From NCBI GenBank assembly GCA_902784425.1, contig CACZUS010000023.1:1-61108 (forward strand): a stretch of 61,108 nucleotides of DNA, given 5' to 3'. Position numbers and translations under genes: made by a program. This DNA comes from an uncultured Bacteroidales bacterium (GTDB lineage Bacteria; Bacteroidota; Bacteroidia; Bacteroidales; Paludibacteraceae). The number at the start of each line of letters is the position of its first letter. The first letter of the stretch is position 1. Below, one piece after another: positions 54,423-61,108 of the stretch. The notes beneath the pieces are model-generated. The model saw nothing but the letters and a program-made list of their open reading frames with translations, made no database searches and was not told the origin of the DNA.

Positions 54423-54452
54423 TTGGAGATTTGATCATAATTATTATATTTG
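54423..54452 (+). promoter_or_regulatory. Promoter of the plus-strand ATPase
   Basis: TTG at 54423-54425, a 19-base spacer and TATATTTG at 54445-54452 match the phylum consensus. The start would fall near 54459, inside the left arm of palindrome copy 4, so the mRNA would open with that hairpin just before the ATG. Confidence 0.65.
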
Positions 54453-54454
54453 CA

Positions 54455-54490
54455 TTCGAACGAAATGCGTATTTACGCAAAATATTCGAA
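54455..54490. repeat. 36-bp palindrome, copy 4
   Basis: TTCGAACGAAATGCGTA, TT, TACGCAAAATATTCGAA, identical to copy 3. It ends three bases before the ATG of the ATPase gene. Confidence 0.8.
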
Positions 54491-54493
54491 AGT

Positions 54494-55807
54494 ATGGGTA
54501 GAATTGAAAGAAAATATTATCTCAACAAACTCATTGAGAGGCGAGGCAACGGACGAGTAAAGGTGATCACCGGCATCCGTAGGTGTGGCAAGTCAGTACT
54601 CCTTTTCGATATTTTTGGTGACTATCTCAGGGCAGAGGGTGTCACCGAAGATCAACTGATCATACTGAAACTTGACGTGGCAATGAACGCCCAGTACCGT
54701 AATCCAATGGAGTTGGACAAGTATTTGCGTGGCCAAATAACGGACTCCAGCAAGCAATACTACGTCATGCTTGACGAAATACAGGAGGTAAGCACCATTC
54801 GCAATCCATGGCTCCAAGATGAGAATGCTACAATCGGTTTCGTGGATGTTCTTTTGGGTTTGATGGATTTCAGGAACGTGGATGTCTATGTGACGGGCAG
54901 CAATTCGAAGATGATTTCGTCAGATATTATGACCGAATTCAAGGACCGAGGCGATGAGATCCATGTCAATCCACTGATGTATAAGGAGTTCTATACTGCC
55001 TATCAGGGAGACAAGCGTCGGGCGTGGCAGGAGTTCGTCACCTATGGAGGATTGCCAAGAGTCATGTCTCTCACGAGCGATAGCGATAAGAGTCAGTATC
55101 TGCAGGATTTGATTCGGAAAACCTATCTGACCGACGTGATTGAGCGGAATCGTCTTCAGAAGGACATTTCCGTGTTGGACGATCTGCTGAATATTGTCTC
55201 CAGCAGTGTTGGGTCGCTCACTAACCCTAAAAAACTTGAGAACACATTCGAGTCTGTGAAGCAAAAGAAGATAGATGATGTGACCATCAGCACCTATCTT
55301 GACTATTTTGTGGAATCCTATCTTCTGCGACGAGCCAATCAGTATGATATCAAAGGGAAGAAATATATCAATACGCCGCTGAAATACTACCTTGCCGATG
55401 TAGGTTTACGAAACGCTCAACTCAATTTCCGTCAGCAAGAGGAAACCCATCTGATGGAGAATGTCATCTTCAACGAGCTTTGTGTCAGAGGATTTAATGT
55501 CGATGTAGGTGTGGTAGAATACAACTATAAAGATGAGCAAGGCAAGAGCAAGCGGAAAAAGTTGGAAGTTGATTTTGTGGTAAATCGGGGTAATCGTCGA
55601 TGTTATATTCAATCGGCTTTCGCCATACCCGACGAGGAGAAAAGGGAGCAGGAGACCAACTCTTTACGTCGCATCAACGACTCCTATCGTAAGATTGTCG
55701 TTGTGCGAGACCCCATTGTGCCATGGTATGACGAGGGTGGCATCTACTACATCGGCCTGGAAGATTTCTGTTTGGAGTATATTGATGAGCTGGATAGGAC
55801 GTTGTAG
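54494..55807 (+). CDS. AAA ATPase, DUF4143 type, flanked by palindromes
   Basis: A 437-residue ATPase starting MGRIERKYYLNKLIERR. Walker A is GIRRCGKSVLLF, Walker B is QYYVMLDEIQEV, and YVTGSNSKM is the sensor region. The C-terminal DUF4143 nuclease-like part reads KLEVDFVVNRGNRRCYIQSA, in which the expected E-x-K is replaced by IQS, so nuclease chemistry is probably lost. I use the ATG at 54494 because promoter and palindrome fix the leader; the open frame upstream runs through the tandem repeats. It is flanked by palindrome copies 4 and 5. Confidence 0.88.
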   Translation: MGRIERKYYLNKLIERRGNGRVKVITGIRRCGKSVLLFDIFGDYLRAEGVTEDQLIILKLDVAMNAQYRNPMELDKYLRGQITDSSKQYYVMLDEIQEVSTIRNPWLQDENATIGFVDVLLGLMDFRNVDVYVTGSNSKMISSDIMTEFKDRGDEIHVNPLMYKEFYTAYQGDKRRAWQEFVTYGGLPRVMSLTSDSDKSQYLQDLIRKTYLTDVIERNRLQKDISVLDDLLNIVSSSVGSLTNPKKLENTFESVKQKKIDDVTISTYLDYFVESYLLRRANQYDIKGKKYINTPLKYYLADVGLRNAQLNFRQQEETHLMENVIFNELCVRGFNVDVGVVEYNYKDEQGKSKRKKLEVDFVVNRGNRRCYIQSAFAIPDEEKREQETNSLRRINDSYRKIVVVRDPIVPWYDEGGIYYIGLEDFCLEYIDELDRTL

Positions 55808-55851
55808 GATGGTCCATAATGAGTAGCTTCTCAGTCGTTTGGAGAGGTTCA

Positions 55852-55887
55852 TTCGAACGGAATGCGTAAATACGCATTTTGTTCGAA
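55852..55887. repeat. 36-bp palindrome, copy 5
   Basis: TTCGAACGGAATGCGTA, AA, TACGCATTTTGTTCGAA, the most symmetrical copy. It is preceded by GGAGAGGTTCA as in copies 2 and 3. It lies 44 bases after the ATPase stop and 20 bases from the stop codon of the convergent DUF2075 gene, so it may double as a terminator. Confidence 0.75.
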
Positions 55888-55906
55888 TATAGAGTTATTT
55901 TAATTC

Positions 55907-58270
55907 TTACTTTTTGCTTAGAACAATACCGACAAATTCACCTATTACTCTGAAATCTTCTGCCTCTTCCGCTTTAATAACAATTGGATTATAATCTTTG
56001 TTTAAAGGTAACAATTCAATCTTCTCATGTTGCCAATTACCGAACTCATCATAGTTTTTGACACTGCTATATTCTTTAATGGAATATGCACCTGTATAGT
56101 CCGAATCATAATAGTTACGATGTTGTACCAAAACAATTTTTCCTTGTCGACTGCCTGCTGGATTGGCACGGAAAACACAGAAATCGCCATCCTTAATCAT
56201 AGGTTCCATGGAGTGACCAGATGCCTGAACGACGAACATGTTCCTGTTCAATTTGCCTATACCTTCCGCTTGTATCCAACCTAATTCGTTTACAATGTCA
56301 CCTTCACCAAAGTAACCACAAGCGGCCTTGATGGAATATACAGGAAGGAAATCAATGTACTTCACGTCGTCATTTACTACTGGCTCTATTCTGATGATTT
56401 CAGTCTCGACAGGTTTCTCTGCCATCAGTTCTCGGAAATATTCTGCTAAAGCGGGGTCACAGCAATAGACATAACAGCCTTTCATGCCACGAGTCATCAG
56501 TGTGCGATAGGTGTTCTTGATGATAGCGTCTGCTTCTTGTTTGGCTTCTTTGGGATTTTGCTTCATCATAGTTTTGAATCCCTTCAACGATTGGTCATTT
56601 GGGGAACGTTTGAACCCGTCTGTCACCACACGATTGTCCATATAAATCATGTCAGGACCAATGATTACACCCACATAATCGAGTTCTAAGCCTTGGCAGG
56701 TGTGAATGCATCCAATCTGGTCAATAGAATTTTCCCCTATCAGCCATGGCTCTTTGCCGTTGAGATTCCATTGCTTGCGAAAGAAAAACTGAGGAATCTC
56801 TATGTCATAAGCGCTTTGGTCTTTTTTGCTCTTCCAATCCCAACAATAGCCTGCCACTACTCGGCTCTTGTTGTTCACCTCATTCTTGTGCTTTATTGCT
56901 TCAAACATCTCTGTAGGAGAGTCAAAAACACGGAAGTCATAATCCTCCTCCGTCAGACGAATATTGGCAGTTTCACGTATTTGAAGAGCATTGTCGAGCC
57001 AACTCAAATAGCCATCAGATCCATTGCATCTGAACTGAGAACTGAGGTGCTCTATATGAACATCGGTTCCCATCTCTTCTGCGCATTGTTTAATATACTG
57101 CACACTTCCAACATCCTTCATGTGGATACGCTGATTGTCATCAACAAAGAATACGGAGAAATGAGCTGTCTTAATGATTTCTTTGATTTGGTTCTCGCCT
57201 AAATTGGAGAACATGCCACTCTTCATGTTTAATCGATGGGCCTCATCCACTATCAAAGCACCCATCGTATTAGGGGTTGTATCGGTGAAGCCACCACTAC
57301 CCACAAACAGGTTGTTGATGTATGTCTTTTTATAGCTACCCGATAGTTTTACACTGTAAACTGCTCGTGGTGCGCTGTTCTTTGTCACATATTGTGAGGC
57401 TATACCCTCTGAGGTTAGCTTAACTAGCAAATTTACCGCCAACACGCTTTTACCTGTACCTGGTCCACCTTCCACAATTAGCACCTGTTTCTTACCGTTC
57501 TGTGCCTTATTAGCCAGATGTACAGCAGTCTCATATACCACCTTTTGATCGTCAATCATCACAAACTCTGTGTTTCCTTTCAACATAGAAGTCAGTGAGT
57601 CGGCCAACTGTTTAGAAGGTCGTAATTTGCCTTTGTCAATCTTCCATATGATATCCTCGGGTGAACAATATTTGACGTGTTTCAAAATATATTCTTGTAA
57701 GCGGGAGGCATCGTTCTTCAGAAACACAGGTGCCTTTGCCACGTATTCTTGGTAAAGTTGGCCGTCAATCATTCCATCGGGTGCGTAATTGTGTAGATAA
57801 GCGCATGGGCTAATCTCCACGCCTTCTTCCTGAATGGTGAGGTTGTAGTTCGAGAGCATGTATGCGTATGACCAAGCCTGATAAGAGGGATGGGGCAGAT
57901 CTGTCATTCCGTGTTGGAGTCGTGTCGTTACAATGCCTGGTTTCTGCGTAGGCTCAGCCACCTCCCATTGTTTAAGTTCCACGATGACCATCTGTTCCTT
58001 CTTTTGGGCATTCAAGCCAGAAATGATAAAATCAATACGTCTAGCAGTTAATGGAATCTGGTATTCTATAGCGACACCTGCCTCGTCGGACAATTCAGGG
58101 GTGTTGACCACTTTGTACATAAACTGCATGGAATTTTCCCAAGAGCGTACTTCGTTGGGCGACGTGTGACGACCCAGGTGCTCCACAAAAGCGCTATCGA
58201 TATTGTCAGCTATCGTGTTGTTGAACACATCTTCAACAAATTGTTTTTTTGTGGCTCTATAAATAATCAT
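55907..58270 (-). CDS. Nuclease / DUF2075 helicase-like ATPase / S24 peptidase fusion
   Basis: A 787-residue three-part protein. Residues about 40-110 look like a PD-(D/E)XK nuclease (Asp80 in RRIDFII, Glu98 and Lys100 in VELKQW). Residues about 230-640 are a DUF2075 superfamily 1 ATPase: Walker A GGPGTGKS (268-275), Walker B LIVDEAHRLN, CQGLELDYVGV and TLMTRGMKGCYVY as later helicase motifs. Residues about 650-787 form a LexA/UmuD-like S24 domain with Ser687 in QASGHSMEPM and Lys732 in YSIKEYSS, plus a Cys651-Gly652 pair placed like the UmuD cleavage site. It overlaps the MazG-like gene by four bases (ATGA). A defence or DNA-damage role is inferred. Confidence 0.85.
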   Translation of the reverse strand: MIIYRATKKQFVEDVFNNTIADNIDSAFVEHLGRHTSPNEVRSWENSMQFMYKVVNTPELSDEAGVAIEYQIPLTARRIDFIISGLNAQKKEQMVIVELKQWEVAEPTQKPGIVTTRLQHGMTDLPHPSYQAWSYAYMLSNYNLTIQEEGVEISPCAYLHNYAPDGMIDGQLYQEYVAKAPVFLKNDASRLQEYILKHVKYCSPEDIIWKIDKGKLRPSKQLADSLTSMLKGNTEFVMIDDQKVVYETAVHLANKAQNGKKQVLIVEGGPGTGKSVLAVNLLVKLTSEGIASQYVTKNSAPRAVYSVKLSGSYKKTYINNLFVGSGGFTDTTPNTMGALIVDEAHRLNMKSGMFSNLGENQIKEIIKTAHFSVFFVDDNQRIHMKDVGSVQYIKQCAEEMGTDVHIEHLSSQFRCNGSDGYLSWLDNALQIRETANIRLTEEDYDFRVFDSPTEMFEAIKHKNEVNNKSRVVAGYCWDWKSKKDQSAYDIEIPQFFFRKQWNLNGKEPWLIGENSIDQIGCIHTCQGLELDYVGVIIGPDMIYMDNRVVTDGFKRSPNDQSLKGFKTMMKQNPKEAKQEADAIIKNTYRTLMTRGMKGCYVYCCDPALAEYFRELMAEKPVETEIIRIEPVVNDDVKYIDFLPVYSIKAACGYFGEGDIVNELGWIQAEGIGKLNRNMFVVQASGHSMEPMIKDGDFCVFRANPAGSRQGKIVLVQHRNYYDSDYTGAYSIKEYSSVKNYDEFGNWQHEKIELLPLNKDYNPIVIKAEEAEDFRVIGEFVGIVLSKK

Positions 58271-58596
58271 AATTCGTTATATTTTTTAGCACTCCCATAG
58301 GCTTTTTCTACAGGATATTTCTTAGCATTTCGACTAATTTTATCCATAACAATCTGTTTGATGTCAAGATTGTATTTGTCCGCTATTAATATGGCATAAT
58401 TAAAGATGTCAGCCAATTCCTCTTTGACTTTATCTACATTCACTTCTGAAGCATCCTTCCAAAGAAATGCTTCATTGAGTTCAGCCGCTTCTATAGATAA
58501 TGCAAGAGACAAATCCTTCCCATTATGGAATTTGTCCCAATCACGCTCTTGCGTGAATTTAACAATTACTTGTCTAAGTTCCTCCAAATCATTCAT
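58267..58596 (-). CDS. MazG-like nucleotide pyrophosphohydrolase
   Basis: A 109-residue all-alpha NTP pyrophosphohydrolase. The metal-binding pattern ExxE...ExxD is present: EAAELNE near residue 36 and EELADIFNY near residue 62. It matches the short dCTPase/RS21-C6-like branch, which hydrolyses nucleoside triphosphates to monophosphates and pyrophosphate. Four-base ATGA overlaps join it to the genes on both sides, so the three are made together. Nucleotide clearance would fit a defence or replication-stress role. Confidence 0.88.
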   Translation of the reverse strand: MNDLEELRQVIVKFTQERDWDKFHNGKDLSLALSIEAAELNEAFLWKDASEVNVDKVKEELADIFNYAILIADKYNLDIKQIVMDKISRNAKKYPVEKAYGSAKKYNEL

Positions 58597-60407
58597 TGTT
58601 TTCCATGTTTTGCATTATACATTTGCATTGCAGATTCATAAGCCTTCGAAAAAGGCAAACCTAAGTGTTCAAGTTTCTCAGGAATAGCCTTTGCCCAACT
58701 CACATAATAATAAGCAAGGAACTGATATCCAACAAATTCTTTATCTGGGATCGACTTAATAGAATATTTCTTCTTAGGATCAATACCAGACACCCCCACC
58801 ATCGCTATTTCTATAGCTATACGGTAAACATCCTGTATAGCTAATGTGTCAAAGTAGTCCATCGCTTCCAACATATACATCGACATCATCATTGTTTCAG
58901 TTGGATCTGCACCATCTTGATGATTCTTCACAAATTTTGCATTAGCATCGTCGACATCTTCTTTTGGCAAAGCTCCTTCAGCCAAGTCTTTCATATCACC
59001 TTTCATTGAAAGGTCTGCTTTCATACCTGAAGTCACCTGACTTTCATCGATAATTTCTATGAGATCTTCCATGTTAAAGGACTGGACGAAGTATTCCAAC
59101 ATCTCATATTCATCTCCATTCTTATAAGTGTCCAAATAAGCCTTGAACTCGTCATAGAGATCTTTAGCATGTTCTAATTCTTTTTTTGTAGGATGGTATT
59201 GTCCTATCAAATTAATGCCATACATGTCTTTGAAATGCATACTTGTAACAATATTCATGACTTTGTTGGCATAAACAATCTCCATAGGGAAGAAACCATT
59301 AGTTGCAGTCTGCTTAACAGCATTGATATTGTCTTGTTCCATATGAAAAAGAGACAACATCTGAATAGGACGCGCAATAGGATAGCCTTTGTAGATATTG
59401 TGTTCGACGAAGAGGTCGAGAGGGCAGTTCATCAATTGCAAACCTAAGCCATCTGCAAGACTATCTATCACTTTATCTAATTCTTGAGATGGAATATGAC
59501 TATGTTTCTTCTTCATGAAAGTGAGATAACGCCTCTTAAATGTGGTTCTTGTTGATTCTGAACTGACAACAGCTTTAGCCCTATTGGCTTTTGTTGCCAA
59601 CTGACCCATCTTCAGGTGCATCATCTCGTGAATGAAAAGGTGTTCCACAAAATTTTTATCGGGATTATACCTAATCACATGTTCTTTTGCAGCATGCAAA
59701 GGCGCATACTCCAACTTAGCATGAACGTTCAGGGTTTTATCCTCTACAATACGGATGTTAACATGGTCTACAGACTCTAATTCATCCTTGATTCCCTTCC
59801 ATACATTGATGTAGTTTGTCTTATCAATGTAATCTTTAGCGACTGTGACGAACAGCTTTATCAATTCCTCACGAACAGCAGGATTCTCAGGGCGATCCGA
59901 TGATTTCAATGCTCCTTTATGGCATATATCAAACGCATCTTCTATTCTACCAAGTTTGTAATAACAGAGACCTAAACCATAGTAAGAATTGGCATATGTA
60001 TCATCAATACTAATCACTTTCTCCATAAAAGGAAGAGCACCTTCATAGTCTTTGCGTTCCATATATGTCGCACCGATATTATTCAAAGCAATAGCATTAT
60101 CGGGATAATATTCTAGAACCCTGTCGTAATATTGTTTAGCGTGTTCTATGTCATTTTTCTCCTTCGATAGGAGGTTACCCATCAACACAAGAGCCCAAAT
60201 GTTTTTAGGTTCACAGTGCAATGCTTCTATCAACTCATCATAAGCCTTATCAGGTTGTCTCAGATGAAACCAGTGTATTTGTGCCAACACACGCCATGCC
60301 TCAGAATTCTGGGGATTATCTTTAATAGACTCTTCCAATAAAGGAAGTGCCTTGTCAAATTCATTCTTATTACACAGGTCTAAAGCCTGTTGCAGTTTGT
60401 TTGCCAT
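58593..60407 (-). CDS. TPR protein with HExxH metallopeptidase-like domain
   Basis: A 604-residue cytosolic protein. Residues about 1-170 hold four to five tetratricopeptide repeats (AWRVLAQIHWFHLRQPDKAY; IALNNIGATYMERKDYEGAL; SYYGLGLCYYKLGRIEDAF). A zinc-peptidase motif, HEMMH in EHLFIHEMMHLKMGQ (about 260-264), follows, with a possible downstream ligand in SLADGLGLQLMN. The C-terminal 250 residues are helical and unrecognised. I start at ATG 60407; a TTG just upstream is less likely. First gene of the operon, 77 bases after the end of the structured RNA. I infer a protease or regulatory partner of the S24 fusion. Confidence 0.75.
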   Translation of the reverse strand: MANKLQQALDLCNKNEFDKALPLLEESIKDNPQNSEAWRVLAQIHWFHLRQPDKAYDELIEALHCEPKNIWALVLMGNLLSKEKNDIEHAKQYYDRVLEYYPDNAIALNNIGATYMERKDYEGALPFMEKVISIDDTYANSYYGLGLCYYKLGRIEDAFDICHKGALKSSDRPENPAVREELIKLFVTVAKDYIDKTNYINVWKGIKDELESVDHVNIRIVEDKTLNVHAKLEYAPLHAAKEHVIRYNPDKNFVEHLFIHEMMHLKMGQLATKANRAKAVVSSESTRTTFKRRYLTFMKKKHSHIPSQELDKVIDSLADGLGLQLMNCPLDLFVEHNIYKGYPIARPIQMLSLFHMEQDNINAVKQTATNGFFPMEIVYANKVMNIVTSMHFKDMYGINLIGQYHPTKKELEHAKDLYDEFKAYLDTYKNGDEYEMLEYFVQSFNMEDLIEIIDESQVTSGMKADLSMKGDMKDLAEGALPKEDVDDANAKFVKNHQDGADPTETMMMSMYMLEAMDYFDTLAIQDVYRIAIEIAMVGVSGIDPKKKYSIKSIPDKEFVGYQFLAYYYVSWAKAIPEKLEHLGLPFSKAYESAMQMYNAKHGKQ

Positions 60408-60483
60408 CAATCTGCAGCAAATGTTCTGACTGATACCCCAATGCCAGAATGGTTTTTAATTGTACCCTTTAACTACCATACAG

Positions 60484-60813
60484 AAAAAACGAGGGTATCT
60501 CCTGCTGTCCGTTCCGTGACTTCGGCCTACCACAGCCTAACCTATAGAACGAACAGATTTGATACCCTCAGAGGTATATACAGTACACCCAAAAAGTGTG
60601 CGAGAGGGCTTAGTTAGCCCCCGGCACACCCCGGCTGCGCATGACATACACATCCGTAGGCGTCACCTCTGCTAATGTCTTTGATAGGTCATTGATTGTG
60701 GTAGTTCAAGTCACCAAAAACAAAGCGTACAGTGTCGCTTATTCCGCAATGTAGTGCCCCGTCCCCTCAGCTCCGTTATCCTCAGACAACATCGTAGCCT
60801 CTTGGACTGATGC
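60484..60813 (-). ncRNA. Structured small RNA or operon leader with own promoter and terminator
   Basis: No gene lies between 60408 and the window end, but on the minus strand a TACTTTTG box (60826-60819) is followed by about 330 bases ending in a strong nested hairpin. GAGGGTATC pairs with GATACCCTC, then CTGTTCGTTC with GGAACGGACAG (two G-U or bulge sites), then GGCT with GGCC, followed by CGTTTTTT at 60490-60484. The base composition is more GC-rich than the neighbouring intergenic DNA. It is not a tRNA, tmRNA or RNase P RNA by its motifs. Bacteroidales carry 6S-like RNAs with this promoter/terminator layout, so that is one candidate; a leader controlling the TPR-MazG-DUF2075 operon is the other. 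Confidence 0.5.
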
Positions 60814-60818
60814 ATTTA

Positions 60819-60826
60819 CAAAAGTA
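60819..60826 (-). promoter_or_regulatory. Promoter -7 box of the structured RNA
   Basis: TACTTTTG on the minus strand. No TTG is found at the usual -33 distance, so the promoter may be weak or activated. Confidence 0.45.
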
Positions 60827-60905
60827 TTTAATTTTCTTCTAAAATTTTCTGTCCTTATCAGAAAAATTCTGTTTGTGCATTTTTTGAACGGGGTGTTGTG
60901 CCGCT

Positions 60906-60951
60906 GTAGAGACGCACGGTCATGTAGAGACGCACGGCCGTGCGTCTCTAC
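60906..60951. repeat. REP-like palindrome, copy 5
   Basis: Half site GTAGAGACGCACGG (60906-60919), four bases, then a perfect palindrome GTAGAGACGCACGG/CCGTGCGTCTCTAC (60924-60951). It has the same layout as copy 1 at 11790. Confidence 0.75.
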
Positions 60952-61010
60952 GGTTGTGCGGTTCCTCGTGGTTGTATGTTTCCTCTACCGCCCTCCACGT
61001 ATCCGTCTCA

Positions 61011-61054
61011 CAGGGGTTCACACCCCTGCCTAAGGGCTGTCGTCCCTTTGGGAC
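61011..61054. repeat. Adjacent hairpins at the right edge
   Basis: CAGGGGT/ACCCCTG (61011-61028) is followed by AAGGG/CCCTT (61032-61048), which overlaps GTCCC/GGGAC (61042-61054); the last two are mutually exclusive. The GC-rich block contrasts with its surroundings and resembles a dispersed intergenic repeat. The last 54 bases of the window show nothing further. Confidence 0.4.
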
Positions 61055-61108
61055 TAGTGGGGTTTCTGCGATTGCGTTGTATGTAATCAACCCTCTTATT
61101 TGTGATTT

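Noticed and set aside
54176-54493. Open frames through the tandem repeat giving 11-residue repeats such as THFFGRLF or HTFSGDF
   Set aside because: The 33-base period keeps all frames open by chance. The promoter at 54423-54452 and the palindrome place the true ATPase start at 54494, and the repeat also overlaps the promoter of the opposite gene.
60390-60617. A 75-codon plus-strand frame overlapping the start of the TPR gene
   Set aside because: It runs through the terminator hairpin of the structured RNA, has no promoter and no recognisable motif.
60484-60813. tmRNA, RNase P RNA or SRP RNA
   Set aside because: No alanine-tRNA-like ends or tag frame, no RNase P conserved block (GAGGAAAGTCC), and no SRP GGAAG tetraloop motif in the right setting. 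Left as an unassigned RNA.
51425-61108. An integrated prophage or conjugative element
   Set aside because: No integrase, transposase, structural phage, mobilisation or tra genes are seen, and no att-like tRNA repeat. It is called an accessory island only.

Overview
The window reads as chromosomal DNA of a member of the Bacteroidota, most likely order Bacteroidales. The signs are the many promoters with the phylum's -7 box TAnnTTTG (often with a TTG about 19-20 bases upstream), the rimP-nusA-infB-cvpA order, three adjacent FKBP isomerases, a DUF4832 protein, and an aryl-polyene-like lipid cluster. I cannot name a genus from the sequence alone.

Layout. Positions 1-27,900 are mostly conserved core. 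They hold the start of argH, a zinc phospholipase/S1-nuclease-like protein, a DUF445 membrane protein, and a minus-strand phospholipid operon led by a giant helical protein (1249-residue protein, cdsA, psd, pssA, sppA). A YgjP-type metalloprotease, tRNA-Phe, rpoN, a PAP2-like membrane protein and an AddB-like nuclease follow. Next come a small accessory patch with an Rpn-type nuclease, then cvpA-infB-nusA-rimP, a large lipoprotein, an alpha/beta hydrolase and an Lrp-type regulator. Positions 27,900-30,040 encode three FKBP isomerases.

Positions 30,148-43,963 form a tightly packed plus-strand cluster of type II fatty-acid/polyketide-like enzymes. It contains an LpxL-like acyltransferase, O-methyltransferase, two hotdog dehydratases, two complete ketosynthases, a chain-length-factor-like partner, a half ketosynthase, an ACP, two DUF4230 proteins, an SMR/EamA transporter, a GT2 glycosyltransferase and an MMPL-PlsC fusion. 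It resembles Bacteroidales aryl polyene clusters but shows no ketoreductase and no aromatic ammonia lyase. A GH16 glycosidase, an esterase, a PaaK-type ligase, another acyltransferase and a DUF4832 protein follow up to 50.6 kb.

Positions 50.8-61.1 kb are an accessory island. It has a MntA/HepT toxin-antitoxin pair and two AAA ATPases of the DUF4143 type set among five copies of a 36-bp palindrome, a 106-bp direct repeat and a 33-bp tandem repeat. A truncated ATPase start is joined to a lipoprotein. The island ends with a translationally coupled three-gene operon: TPR-HExxH protein, MazG-like pyrophosphohydrolase, and a nuclease/DUF2075-helicase/S24-protease fusion. A structured minus-strand RNA with its own promoter and terminator precedes this operon. 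The operon and its leader RNA are the best candidates here for an undescribed system, probably defence or stress related. REP-like palindromes and a second short dispersed motif recur between genes across the window.
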